A stretch of 64,000 nucleotides of DNA from Candidatus Competibacteraceae bacterium (GTDB lineage Bacteria > Pseudomonadota > Gammaproteobacteria > Competibacterales > Competibacteraceae): assembly GCA_016713505.1 (NCBI GenBank), contig JADJPA010000001.1, positions 3,035,001 through 3,099,000 of the forward strand, read 5' to 3'. The position numbers were made by a program, and so were the translations under genes. Shown piece after piece: positions 55,698 through 64,000 of the stretch. The first letter of the stretch is position 1. Each line of letters opens with the position of its first letter. The notes beneath the pieces are model-generated. The model saw nothing but the letters and a program-made list of their open reading frames with translations. It was not told the origin of the DNA and ran no database searches.

Positions 55698-56870
55698 TTA
55701 GACCGCCAGCGCCCGCCGCAGCCGTTCCAGCCCTTCGGCCAGAACCGGAATGGCGTTGGTGTAGGCGAAACGAACGTGTCGTTCCGGCAGATGATTGCCG
55801 AAATCGAGACCCGGCGTGATCGCCACTCCGGTTTGTTCCAGCAGGCGCAAGGCGAAACCGTAGCTGTCGTCGGTGAAGCGGCCGCAATCGGCGTAGAGAT
55901 AAAACGCGCCGTCCGGGGTGACGGGAATTCGGAAGCCCAATTCGCGCAACGCCGGCAACAAAAAGTCCCGCCGCGCTTGGAATTGCGCGCGGCGCTCCTC
56001 GAATATCGCCTGGGCGTCCGGCGTGAAGGCGGCCAGCGCGGCGTGTTGCGCCGGGGTGGAGGCGGCCAGGAACAAATTTTGCGCCAGCTTCTCGGCGTCG
56101 TTGACGCAATCGTCCGGAGCGACCAGCCAGCCGAGCCGCCAGCCGGTCATGCCGTAGTATTTGGAAAAGCTGTTGATGACCAGCACCCGTTCCGAATACG
56201 CCAGTGCCGTTTGCGGCGCGGCCCCGTAGCTCAAGCCGTGGTAAATCTCATCCACGATCACCCGGCCGCCGCGCTTCTCAGTCATCGCGACAATGGCCGC
56301 CAACTCATCGGGTGCGACCACCGTGCCAGTGGGATTGGCCGGCGAGGCCAGCAGCACCGCCGCCGTCCGGTGGTCCCAATAACGCTCCACCGATTGAGCG
56401 GTCAATTGATAGCCGCTGTCCGATCCCACGGGAACGCCGACCGGCTCGCCTTCCACCAAGCGCACGAAATGGCGGTTGCAGGGATAGCCGGGGTCGGCCA
56501 GCAGCACCCGGTCGTCCGGATTGACCAACAGCGCCGTCGCCAGTTGCAAGGCCCCCGAAGCGCCGGGCGTGATCAGAATCCGTCGGGCCGGCACCTCGAC
56601 CCCGTAACGCAGGCGGTAATGGTCGCTGATGGCGCGGCGCAATTCCGGCAAGCCGGCGGCGGCGGTGTAGCGGGTGCGGCCCTCCGCCAGCGCCCGCTGG
56701 CCGGCGGCGACGATCGGGGCGGCGGTCGGAAAATCCGGCTCGCCGATTTCCATGTGGATGACGGAGCGGCCCTCCGCTTCTAGCTCCTTGGCGCGGGCCA
56801 GCAGCGCCATGACGTGAAACGGCGCGATGTCCGCCATCCGGCGGGCCAGCGCGCGGAATCGCCCGGTCAC
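55698..56870 (-). CDS. class I/II pyridoxal-phosphate aminotransferase
   Basis: This 390-residue aminotransferase has IHMEIGEPDFPTAAPI near residue 38, SPANPTGTV and the cofactor lysine in INSFSKYYGMTGWRLGW near residue 235. It is of the AspC/AlaA-like class. The amino acid used is not readable. Its start overlaps the pilU stop (56867-56870), so the two are coupled. Confidence 0.9.
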   Translation of the reverse strand: MTGRFRALARRMADIAPFHVMALLARAKELEAEGRSVIHMEIGEPDFPTAAPIVAAGQRALAEGRTRYTAAAGLPELRRAISDHYRLRYGVEVPARRILITPGASGALQLATALLVNPDDRVLLADPGYPCNRHFVRLVEGEPVGVPVGSDSGYQLTAQSVERYWDHRTAAVLLASPANPTGTVVAPDELAAIVAMTEKRGGRVIVDEIYHGLSYGAAPQTALAYSERVLVINSFSKYYGMTGWRLGWLVAPDDCVNDAEKLAQNLFLAASTPAQHAALAAFTPDAQAIFEERRAQFQARRDFLLPALRELGFRIPVTPDGAFYLYADCGRFTDDSYGFALRLLEQTGVAITPGLDFGNHLPERHVRFAYTNAIPVLAEGLERLRRALAV

Positions 56871-58015
56871 AGCATCCGACCCCGGTTGGTGTCTTCCTCG
56901 CGGATGGTCAGATCGATGGAACTGGCGCCGGCACCGGGGCTCGCGCCGACACCGGACCCTTCGGACAAACGGATTTGCAAGCCGACGTTGTTCTTGGAGT
57001 CGGCGTTCTTGATGGCTTCTTCCCGAGAAATCTTGCCGTCTTTATACAATTTGAACAGTGATTGATCGAAGGTCATCATGCCCGATTCGGTCGATTGCTC
57101 CATGGCGTCCTTGACGTAATCGATCTTGCCCTTCTGGATCAAATCCGCGATGTAGGGGCTGTTGAGCAACACCTCCACCGCCGGCACCAACCCCCCGTTG
57201 ATGGCGCGGATCAAGCGCTGCGAGACGATGGCGCGCAAGTTCAACGACAGATCCATCAGCAACTGCGGCCGGGCGTCCTCGGGGAAAAAGTTGACGATGC
57301 GCTCTAGCGCGCCGTTGGCGTTGTTGGCGTGCAGGGTGGACAGCACCAGATGGCCGGTTTCGGAGAAGGTCAGCACGTATTTCATCACGTCGCGCTCGCG
57401 GACCTCGCCGACCAGGATCACGTCGGGCGCTTCGCGCATGGCGCTGCGCAGGGCGTTTTCGTAGCTGTGGGTGTCGATGCCGATCTCGCGCTGGCCGACC
57501 ACCGATTTCTTGTGTTGGTGGGTGAATTCGATGGGGTCTTCCACGGTGAGGATATGGCCCGGCGCGCTGGCGTTGCGGTGGTCGATCATCGACGCCAGGG
57601 TGGTGGACTTGCCGGAGCCGGTGGCGCCGACCAACAGGATCAGGCCGCGTTTTTCCATCACCAACTGCCGCAACAGCGCCGGCAGGCCCAGTTCCTCGAC
57701 CTGTGGGATATCGCCTTTGATGTAGCGGATCACCATGGACACCTCGCCGCGCTGCTTGAACACGTTGGCGCGGAAGCGGCCGACGCCGTGCAGCGGAATG
57801 GCGAAATTCAATTCCCAGTCGTGTTCGAATTGCTTGATCTGGTCGTCCTTCATGACCGAATAACCGATCTCGCGCACTTGGCCCGGTCCCAGCACTTTGT
57901 TGCCGATCGGGCGCACCACGCCGCCGATTTTGATGTTCACCGGCGCTCCGACGTGGAAGAACAGGTCGGATGCGTTCTTGTCGACCATCAGTTTGAGATA
58001 CGGAGTGATGTCCAT
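56867..58015 (-). CDS. pilU: twitching motility ATPase PilU
   Basis: This 382-residue hexameric ATPase drives type IV pilus retraction alongside PilT. It has Walker A GATGSGKST near residue 133, the ASP-box-like VEDPIEFTHQHKKS and Walker B-like REAPDVILVGEVRE. The C-terminal extension past residue 345 and MDITPYLKLMVDKNASDLFF start are PilU traits. The start at 58015 matches the family; a longer frame to 58213 overlaps the sthA remnant. No pilT lies here. Confidence 0.93.
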   Translation of the reverse strand: MDITPYLKLMVDKNASDLFFHVGAPVNIKIGGVVRPIGNKVLGPGQVREIGYSVMKDDQIKQFEHDWELNFAIPLHGVGRFRANVFKQRGEVSMVIRYIKGDIPQVEELGLPALLRQLVMEKRGLILLVGATGSGKSTTLASMIDHRNASAPGHILTVEDPIEFTHQHKKSVVGQREIGIDTHSYENALRSAMREAPDVILVGEVRERDVMKYVLTFSETGHLVLSTLHANNANGALERIVNFFPEDARPQLLMDLSLNLRAIVSQRLIRAINGGLVPAVEVLLNSPYIADLIQKGKIDYVKDAMEQSTESGMMTFDQSLFKLYKDGKISREEAIKNADSKNNVGLQIRLSEGSGVGASPGAGASSIDLTIREEDTNRGRML

Positions 58016-58028
58016 GCGAGGCCCTCCC

Positions 58029-58349
58029 TCAGGCCAGCCGGTTCGGTCCGTCCAACGCCGCGACCCGGTACGCTTCGGCCATGGTCGGATAGTTGAACGT
58101 GGTATTGACGAAATAGTGAAGGGTGTTGGCCGCCCCTTGCTGGGCCATGATCGCCTGACCGATGTAGGCGATCTCCGCGGCCTGGCCGCCGCGACAGCGA
58201 GCGCCGGATTCACTGTTGCGGCGACGAATTTTTAAACTGTCGGGGTGGGTTACCGCGCCCGATCGGCCTTCCTTGGTGGCCTTCATGGTGGCTCCTCCGC
58301 CCCTAGGGCTGGTACCGATCACGATGACATCGTATTTCCGATCGTTCAT
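58029..58349 (-). pseudogene. sthA: internally deleted remnant of soluble pyridine nucleotide transhydrogenase
   Basis: This 106-codon frame joins the two ends of SthA. The first about 33 residues (MNDRKYDVIVIGTSPRGGGA) match the N-terminal FAD motif, with a damaged GxGxxG (GTSPRG). The last about 50 residues (IGQAIMAQQGAANTLHYFVN and PTMAEAYRVAALDGPNRLA) match the C-terminal dimerisation end. Full SthA has about 465 residues, so some 350 residues including the redox cysteines and most of both nucleotide domains are missing. The frame is intact across the junction. Confidence 0.85.
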
Positions 58350-58606
58350 TATGGGGCTCGTCGGGGTCGTGGCAGAGTAAACCAATCAGTATCCTACAAG
58401 GCCTGTCATTTTGGGTGAATAGTATATTTGATTTTACATCAAGCAAAAATAGCTGGGAAGTGGATAACAGGACATGCTGGCCAATTTTCGTCGCTAGCTG
58501 CATTTTAGGGGTGACGGTGCTACAACGTGGTTCAGGTGTTGTGGTTGAGAGCTAATACGTTTGGTGGGCGAATGACCGTGAATGGTTCGGGGTTGCGTTT
58601 CAAGCC

Positions 58607-59527
58607 ATGGCTGGGACGGTCGTCGGCATGACGCCGCCCTCAGCGCTCGGGCCGGAACACGTTTGGACGCTGCTGCTGGCGTTGCGCCGCCACGTTCGGA
58701 AATCATCCAAGATCCTGGTCCGCTTGGGAGTTGGGCTCGATGCGGACGGTCAGCCGACGATACTGTCCGCCACCGATCCCGCCGCCCTGGTCGGCATCGC
58801 CAGCGCTGGCGGATGGCTGGCCCGGACTCCATTGGACCCGCTCGGCGCGGAATTGTTCGATTTGTATTTAGCGGTGGCGCTGGCCTGCCGGGCGCGGCCG
58901 CTGACGGTGGCGCATCTGGGGCAAAGCCTGGATGGGCGCATCGCCACGCTGGAGGGTGCTTCCCGCTACGTGAACGGCTCGGAAAATCTGCTGCACCTGC
59001 ACCGAATGCGAGCGCTGTGCGATGCCGTCGTGGTGGGCGCCAACACCGTGGAATGTGATAACCCCAGACTCACCACCCGGCAGGCGGCGGGTCCCAATCC
59101 GGCGCGGGTGATTCTCGATCCAAGTCGCCGGTTGGCTGCCGGTCATGAGGTGTTTCAAGACCGGGCGGCGCCGACTTGGCTGGTTTGCGACGAGGCGTTG
59201 ACCGAAGGCGCGGGGCCGGGTCAGGCCCGAATCATCGGTGTGCCCCGGCGCGGTCGGTCTCTCGATTTGCGCGCGGTTTTGGACCAATTACACACGCGCG
59301 GTTTCTTCAGTGTTTTCGTGGAAGGCGGCGGGCTGACGGTTTCATCGTTTTTGGAGCAAAGGCTTTTGGATCGGCTGCAAATCACCATCGCCCCCTTGAT
59401 CATCGGCTCCGGTCGGCCCGGCATCACCCTGCCGGCGGTTCGGGATTTGGAGCAGGGACTGCGGCCCCGCTGCCGGCGTTACGCGCTGGGCGAGGATGTG
59501 TTGTTCGAGTGTCAGTTGCGGGACTGA
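58607..59527 (+). CDS. RibD C-terminal (reductase-domain) protein
   Basis: This 306-residue protein contains a RibD_C/dihydrofolate-reductase-like domain (about 100-306): AHLGQSLDGRIATLEGASRY, VVVGANTVECDNPRLTTR and FVEGGGLTVSSFLEQRLLD. The N-terminal 100 residues are not the RibD deaminase: its HAE and PCxxC zinc motifs are absent. The protein would reduce a pyrimidine- or pterin-like intermediate with NADPH. It is convergent with the methyltransferase cluster, 7 bases apart. The ATG at 58628 is an alternative start. Confidence 0.88.
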   Translation: MAGTVVGMTPPSALGPEHVWTLLLALRRHVRKSSKILVRLGVGLDADGQPTILSATDPAALVGIASAGGWLARTPLDPLGAELFDLYLAVALACRARPLTVAHLGQSLDGRIATLEGASRYVNGSENLLHLHRMRALCDAVVVGANTVECDNPRLTTRQAAGPNPARVILDPSRRLAAGHEVFQDRAAPTWLVCDEALTEGAGPGQARIIGVPRRGRSLDLRAVLDQLHTRGFFSVFVEGGGLTVSSFLEQRLLDRLQITIAPLIIGSGRPGITLPAVRDLEQGLRPRCRRYALGEDVLFECQLRD

Positions 59528-59534
59528 AGGCCGA

Positions 59535-60401
59535 CTAGCACAGTCGGGCGAATAAATCCCAGTGTCCGACGTTAAGGCGAGAGGCTTTGCGGTCGATGAG
59601 GCGCTGGCGCTCCGAGGTCCAAGCCGTCAGCCAATTCGTCGTTTGCGGGTCGAGTTGGCGGACGACGCGGCTCCAACCCGATAGCAACGTCGTTTGCATG
59701 GCGTCGTGTTCTGGCCCCAACCGCCAGGGGCTGGGACGCAACATCACCCGGTACCCGAGTTCCCGCAACCGAATCGCCAGCGTCGCCGGCGCGTCGGGTC
59801 CGAGCGCCGGACCGAACCCCTTGTCGGTGCGCTGGTGGCGGTTATGCCGTTCGCGCACCCACTCGTCCTGTTCCAGCTCGGGCTCCCAACGGGTGCGGCC
59901 GTCGTAGCTGAGGGCCACATACACCGCCGCCCGCCATTCCCGACACTGCTGGGCCAGACGGTCCAGCCAAGCCGCCGAGGTCAAATCCAATAAGGCGGAG
60001 GCGGTGACCAAAGCGTCGGCGCGCCGCTCCAATCGCTCCCACCTGTCAGTCAAATCCAGCCTGATCCGTTCGAGGCGATAACGGCGCTCCGCGCCTTCAA
60101 GCGTCAGCGTGGCCGCCTCGGCGCGGACCGACAGCTTTCGCGCCGCCGCCCACTGTTGGAGCCGCCGGTCGCCGCCCGCCAGCAAATCCGCATCATGATC
60201 GACTAGCCGCCAGTCTTGTTCTTGGCTCAATAAGGGCGCTAGGATCCGAAAATTCGCGCCGGTCCCGCAGCCCAAATCCAGCACCGAGAGCGCGTCTCGT
60301 TGTCGGCTCCACGCGATCAAGGCCGCGATCAATTCCGGATCGCGGGCAACCGCATCCAGCGGTTCGCGCAGGTCGAGCCAATCCGCCGCGAAATCCGTCA
60401 T
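59535..60401 (-). CDS. class I SAM-dependent methyltransferase
   Basis: This 288-residue protein carries SAM motif I as LDLGCGTGANFR near residue 45 and LVDHDADLL soon after. It is the last gene of the minus-strand cluster, overlapping the GT4 gene by four bases (ATGA). The methyl acceptor is unknown; the context suggests a small molecule made by the cluster. Confidence 0.88.
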   Translation of the reverse strand: MTDFAADWLDLREPLDAVARDPELIAALIAWSRQRDALSVLDLGCGTGANFRILAPLLSQEQDWRLVDHDADLLAGGDRRLQQWAAARKLSVRAEAATLTLEGAERRYRLERIRLDLTDRWERLERRADALVTASALLDLTSAAWLDRLAQQCREWRAAVYVALSYDGRTRWEPELEQDEWVRERHNRHQRTDKGFGPALGPDAPATLAIRLRELGYRVMLRPSPWRLGPEHDAMQTTLLSGWSRVVRQLDPQTTNWLTAWTSERQRLIDRKASRLNVGHWDLFARLC

Positions 60402-61450
60402 GCGGCGGGCACCGCATCGAGCGCGCCGGCGAACTGCGCGCCGGCGCTCGGCCAGTCGGGCAGCGCCGCGCGCGCCGCGCGCGCGCCGGCGGCGAGCTGC
60501 TGACGATATTCCGGTTCGGTCAAGACGCGCGATAGAGCGGCGGCCAGCGCCACTTCATCGCCGGGCGGAACCAGCAACCCCGCGTCCGCTGGCACTGTGT
60601 CGGGAATCGCGCCGGCGGTGGTGCTGACGATGGGCAAACCGCGCGCCAGCGCTTCGGCCAGCACCATGCCGTAGCCTTCATAAAAAGAGGGCAGGACGAA
60701 AAGATCGGCTTCCAGATAGCGGGCGGCCAGCGCCTCGGCGTTCAATTCGCCCAACCACGCCACGCGATCGGTCAGCGCCAGGTCGCCCGTCAGAGTTTGC
60801 AAGGGGGCGGCGGTGACCGGATCGAGCGTTGCGCTGCCCGCGCAGCCCAAGCGCCAAGGTAGCTGCTTGAGCCGCGCCAGCGCCCGCAACAGCACGGCAT
60901 GGCCCTTGCGGGGCGTCAAGCTCGCCGCGCAAAGCAGCGTCGGAGTTCCATCGGTCGAGCCGGTCGCCAGCGGAGCCGGATCGGTGCCGGGCAGAACCAC
61001 GAGGCAGCGTTCGGGAGCGACTTGGTAATCCGCCAGCGTTCGTACCGTGTGGGGGCTGGTGACGATGATTTGTCGGACGGCGCGCAGGGCTTCGCATTCG
61101 CTGCGATAAAGCTGTCGTTGCAGCGCCTCGTCCAAGCCGGTTTCCAGCGCCAGCGGATGATGGACCAGTCCCACCAGCCGCAACCGCTCTCGCTGGGGGA
61201 CGACAGCCGCTGGCATCGCGCCCAACGCCAAGCCGTCCACGACCGCCAGCGCTCGCGCTGGCAACGCGGCCAGTACGGCGACCGCTGCTTGTAGCGCGGC
61301 CGGAGTCGGCGTTGGAAACGATGCGTCGAGCCGATGCAACTCGACCTGCCAGCCTAGCGCCGTCAGGCCGGTCATGATCCGGCGGTCGTACAGATAGCCG
61401 CCGGTGCGGGTATCCGGGTCGCCAGGAATCAGAAAATGAACTGATTTCAA
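60398..61450 (-). CDS. family 4 glycosyltransferase
   Basis: This 350-residue GT-B glycosyltransferase has GDPDTRTGGYLYDRRIMTGL at its start and the donor-binding SFYEGYGMVLAEALARGLPI near residue 260. It overlaps the neighbours on both sides by four bases, so all are translated together. The last 60 residues are Ala-rich. The acceptor is unknown. Confidence 0.9.
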   Translation of the reverse strand: MKSVHFLIPGDPDTRTGGYLYDRRIMTGLTALGWQVELHRLDASFPTPTPAALQAAVAVLAALPARALAVVDGLALGAMPAAVVPQRERLRLVGLVHHPLALETGLDEALQRQLYRSECEALRAVRQIIVTSPHTVRTLADYQVAPERCLVVLPGTDPAPLATGSTDGTPTLLCAASLTPRKGHAVLLRALARLKQLPWRLGCAGSATLDPVTAAPLQTLTGDLALTDRVAWLGELNAEALAARYLEADLFVLPSFYEGYGMVLAEALARGLPIVSTTAGAIPDTVPADAGLLVPPGDEVALAAALSRVLTEPEYRQQLAAGARAARAALPDWPSAGAQFAGALDAVPAA

Positions 61451-61851
61451 GCGAGCGGACCTTCATAAGCCGCCCAAGCGGCGTGGGATTCGTGCAAAGC
61501 GACGCGCATGGAACTGAGTCCCGCCGTGTTGGCCCCCAGTTGACCCTCCTCAATACGCGCGGCAACGCGGTCGAAAATCTCGCGCGCCAGAAATTCGGTG
61601 GTGGTGTTGCGGCCCTTGAATTGCGGCAGCTCATCAAGATTGCGGTAATTCAATTCATCCAACACCGAATGCAGGCAAGTCCCCAGCTTGCCGATATCCA
61701 CCACCACGCCCTCGGGGTCCAATTCGGGACGACGCAACTCCAGATCGACGACATAGGTGGCCCCGTGCAAACGCTGGGCGGGACCGAAGGTTTCTCCCCG
61801 GAAGCTATGGGCGATCATGAAATGATCGCGGACGCAGACGGTGTACATCAT
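61447..61851 (-). CDS. 6-pyruvoyl-tetrahydropterin synthase-like protein lacking catalytic residues
   Basis: This 134-residue protein has the PTPS/QueD fold pattern: MIAHSFRGETFGPAQRLHGA, then VVVDIGKLGTCLHSVLDELN and NTTTEFLAREIFDRV. Compared with QueD, the first zinc histidine (AHSF) and the second (RLHG) are kept, but the third reads Ala, the catalytic Cys is Ala and the LDHH His pair is LDEL; the late Glu (LHES) is kept. It is therefore unlikely to be a normal 6-carboxytetrahydropterin synthase. ATG at 61851 is preferred over a TTG at 61932. Confidence 0.85.
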   Translation of the reverse strand: MMYTVCVRDHFMIAHSFRGETFGPAQRLHGATYVVDLELRRPELDPEGVVVDIGKLGTCLHSVLDELNYRNLDELPQFKGRNTTTEFLAREIFDRVAARIEEGQLGANTAGLSSMRVALHESHAAWAAYEGPLA

Positions 61852-61941
61852 GATGGCTCGACCTTGGGGTTGGAGGTGAAGTATCTCGGGATGACAGGTT
61901 ATTGGAGCCCCTATGACGACTGATTGCAACAAAAATAGCCA

Positions 61942-62928
61942 CTACTGGGTATAGACCAGACGATGGCATAACACACCTTGCGGATTGTGGCTGAGTTCGG
62001 CCATGACGCGCGGCAATTCCACAAAGGGACTTTCGCCGCTGAAGACCGCATCTAGCACCGGATCGTCCAGTAGCTCCATGACCGTGCTCATGCGCCGCGG
62101 GTGGTTCCAGCGGGGGCGCTGCGCGGTAGCGATGGCGCCGACTTGAGAGCTGCGGATCGTCAGTCGTTTGGCGTGGAAGTCCTCGCCGAGCGGTAAATTG
62201 ACCGGGTGAGTGCCGAACCAGCTGGCTTCCACGATCACCGCTTCGAAACCGGCCAGCCGCAGCGCCGCCGCCAAGCCCTCCGGCGCTCCGCTGGCGTGGA
62301 GCACTAGATCTTGCCCGCCTTCCGCCCGATCTGGCGCGACCCAGCGCACGCCCAGCGCTTCAGCCACTGTTTCCTTAGCCGCATCGGTGTCTACTAACTG
62401 AATCTGGCAGCCCGGCAACCGGCTGGCCAGTCGGGCGATCAGGCAACCAACCACACCCGCACCGATGATCGTGACGCGGTCTCCCAGCCGGGGTGAAGCG
62501 TCCCACAATACGTTAAGGGCAGTTTCCAGGTTGGCGGCCAGCACTGCCCGGCCGGGCGGAATCCGGCTTGGAACTAGCGTGACCGCCGCCGCCGGGACGA
62601 CATAGCAATCCTGATGGGGATAGAGGCAAAACACCGTTCGCCCGCGCAAAGCCGCCGGACCGCTCTCGACCACGCCGACGTTGCAATAGCCGTATTTCAC
62701 CGGCGCTGGAAAATCGCCTTCCTGAAAGGGCGCGCGCATGGCTTGATACTGGCTGGGTGGCACTTCGCCGCGAAACACCCGACTTTCGGTGCCGCGGCTG
62801 ATGCCGGTGTAGAGCGTTCTGATCAATACCTCATTGGGCTTAGGATCGAACAACGGCCCATCCAAAAGCTCGCCACGACCGGGCGCCGTCACCCAAAACG
62901 CGCGGGCGGTCAGGTTCTTTTGGGGCAT
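61942..62928 (-). CDS. MDR-type oxidoreductase without zinc-site cysteine
   Basis: This 328-residue medium-chain dehydrogenase/reductase has the Rossmann motif VTIIGAGVVGCLIARLASRL near residue 152, but the N-terminal catalytic-zinc cysteine segment (usually CGICGTD) reads TLYTGISRGTESRVF. It is thus a zinc-independent member, of the group that includes BchC-like dehydrogenases. It is first in the minus-strand cluster, 90 bases before the PTPS-like gene. Confidence 0.88.
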   Translation of the reverse strand: MPQKNLTARAFWVTAPGRGELLDGPLFDPKPNEVLIRTLYTGISRGTESRVFRGEVPPSQYQAMRAPFQEGDFPAPVKYGYCNVGVVESGPAALRGRTVFCLYPHQDCYVVPAAAVTLVPSRIPPGRAVLAANLETALNVLWDASPRLGDRVTIIGAGVVGCLIARLASRLPGCQIQLVDTDAAKETVAEALGVRWVAPDRAEGGQDLVLHASGAPEGLAAALRLAGFEAVIVEASWFGTHPVNLPLGEDFHAKRLTIRSSQVGAIATAQRPRWNHPRRMSTVMELLDDPVLDAVFSGESPFVELPRVMAELSHNPQGVLCHRLVYTQ

Positions 62929-63033
62929 CGAAAACGATCTTTAGACGGGTCGGCGTTCCGGTTCCACACGCTTAGCATGAATGCTCAACGGATATGAGCC
63001 GGTGTCCCAGCGCGCTGGAGCGGTTGCGGTTTT

Positions 63034-63885
63034 TCAGCCGATAATCGCTTCGGCCTCCATGCAGACCGTACCGTTGTCGAGTCGCGCCTGAAGGGCGGTG
63101 CTCTTTTCCCCAGGAGTGGCATGGAGCGTGATGGAGTGGCCGAGCGTCGCGGGGGCCAAACCGCGATAACGAAATTCGCGCACCCGACCGCCGCTGAGCT
63201 CTTCAGCGTAATCGGCCAGCAGGGTGGCGTTCAGCGGACCGTGAACCACCGGGCTTGGATAGCCTTCGACCTCACGACAATAGTCCATGTCGTAATGGAT
63301 GCGGTGGGCGTTGAAGGTCAGCGCCGAATAGCGGAACAGCATGGTTGAGGTGGGCGTGTATGTTTTAGTGTGCGGCGCGGGCGGCGGGGCAGGCGGAGCA
63401 CTGGTTTTTTGACCCGGCGGCGTGAAATCCTTGTAAACGATGTCCTGGTCCTCGCGAATCAGCAACTCGCCCTGCACGGTGTGCAGCTCGTGGATCACGG
63501 TCACGAAAACCAGGTCGCCGGAACGGCCCTGTTTGTGGTCGACTTTCACGATGGTTGATGTTTTGCGCACGGTAGAGCCGATGGTGGCTGGCGCCTGGAT
63601 CGATACGCGGCCGCCGGCCCACATGCGATTGGATAGCGGCACCGGCGGTAGGAACCCGCCGCGCGCGGGATGGCCGTCGCCGCCGAGCTGGCTGGTCGGC
63701 GGTCCATCCAGAAAATAGAGCCAATGCCATGATGGCGGCAGGCGCTCGCCGTCGCGAATGCGCTCCGTCGCCCAGTAATCGACCGTCGCGGCCATCAGCC
63801 GGGCGTGACGGGCTGCGATTAAATCCTCGTCGGCGCGCGATTTTCCGATCCAGGTTCTGAGGTGGTCGAGATCGATTTCGCTCAT
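63034..63885 (-). CDS. MaoC-like hydratase (mesaconyl-C4-CoA hydratase type)
   Basis: This 283-residue protein has two hot-dog domains: an N-terminal FAS1-like dehydratase part with WHWLYFLDGPPTSQLGGDGH near residue 54 and a C-terminal MaoC part with FNAHRIHYDMDYCREVEGYP near residue 195, containing the catalytic His/Asp. The length and motifs match the mesaconyl-C4-CoA hydratase / itaconyl-CoA hydratase group. AAGGAACGAGAGCCC precedes the ATG; a longer frame to 63984 was rejected. A partner CoA-ligase or lyase gene would lie outside this window. Confidence 0.85.
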   Translation of the reverse strand: MSEIDLDHLRTWIGKSRADEDLIAARHARLMAATVDYWATERIRDGERLPPSWHWLYFLDGPPTSQLGGDGHPARGGFLPPVPLSNRMWAGGRVSIQAPATIGSTVRKTSTIVKVDHKQGRSGDLVFVTVIHELHTVQGELLIREDQDIVYKDFTPPGQKTSAPPAPPPAPHTKTYTPTSTMLFRYSALTFNAHRIHYDMDYCREVEGYPSPVVHGPLNATLLADYAEELSGGRVREFRYRGLAPATLGHSITLHATPGEKSTALQARLDNGTVCMEAEAIIG

Positions 63886-64000
63886 GGGCTCTCGTTCCTT
63901 GTTGTGGGTGCTGCATGGTCGGGTAGTGGACGGTGTTGGGCCGTCAAGCAAGGATAGGCAACGAATATTCGGTTCGGCTACCACGTCAGCTCAAGGTATT

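Noticed and set aside
58350..58606. Gap between the sthA remnant and the RibD-domain gene
   Set aside because: It is AT-rich near 58400-58450 and probably holds promoter sequence; small frames there have no ribosome site or family. Nothing is called.

Overview
The window (64 kb, GC-rich, densely packed, both strands used) comes from a gammaproteobacterial chromosome. The signs are an LPS set (an LpxL-type acyltransferase, waaA, msbA, hldE), mlaA, pilU, rlmJ, mltD, the pcnB-folK-panB-panC order and rpmB-rpmG. The central metabolism (pyrophosphate-type phosphofructokinase, propionate-CoA ligase, a polyol operon) would suit an environmental or activated-sludge lineage such as the Competibacteraceae. 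That placement is an impression from gene content and was not tested.

Layout. 1-1690: 3' part of a 23S rRNA gene and a complete 5S gene, followed almost at once by rpmB-rpmG. 2286-8192: an acyl desaturase and, divergent from it, a Gld-like ABC exporter operon ending in mutM. 8208-14155: a secreted Pro/Ala-rich protein with a small partner, then envelope genes (mlaA, a DUF2007 protein, an LpxL-type acyltransferase, waaA, cysZ). 14635-22088: malate dehydrogenase, propionate-CoA ligase, an acyl-CoA ligase, a crotonase without its catalytic glutamates, a FixJ-type response regulator and an NRDE protein. 22257-26602: three tRNA genes around the pcnB-folK-panB-panC operon. 26668-32737: two small glycosyltransferase-like genes, the three-gene AmmeMemoRadiSam set, rlmJ, a sulfurtransferase and a small unknown gene. 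32926-40954: an mltD-like transglycosylase with a large insert, a Sel1 protein, a small Rmf/CrpP-like protein, msbA, hldE and two redox enzymes.

41015-55685 is a polyol utilisation region. A divergent AraC regulator faces a binding-protein ABC importer. Behind the importer come a short-chain dehydrogenase, a HAD phosphatase, a mannitol-type dehydrogenase, xylulokinase, transketolase and a pyrophosphate-type phosphofructokinase. Together they would import a sugar alcohol, oxidise it to a ketose, phosphorylate it and feed it into the pentose-phosphate and glycolytic pathways. At the far end a VapBC-like toxin-antitoxin pair lies between the phosphofructokinase gene and a second, truncated copy of that gene's 3' end.

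55698-64000: an aminotransferase, pilU, an internally deleted remnant of sthA (soluble transhydrogenase), a tight cluster of unknown purpose and a MaoC-like hydratase. The cluster comprises a zinc-less MDR oxidoreductase, a 6-pyruvoyl-tetrahydropterin-synthase-like protein without the usual catalytic residues, a GT4 glycosyltransferase, a SAM methyltransferase and a convergent RibD reductase-domain protein. It is the best candidate here for an undescribed pathway, perhaps a modified pterin or a pterin-like glycoside.
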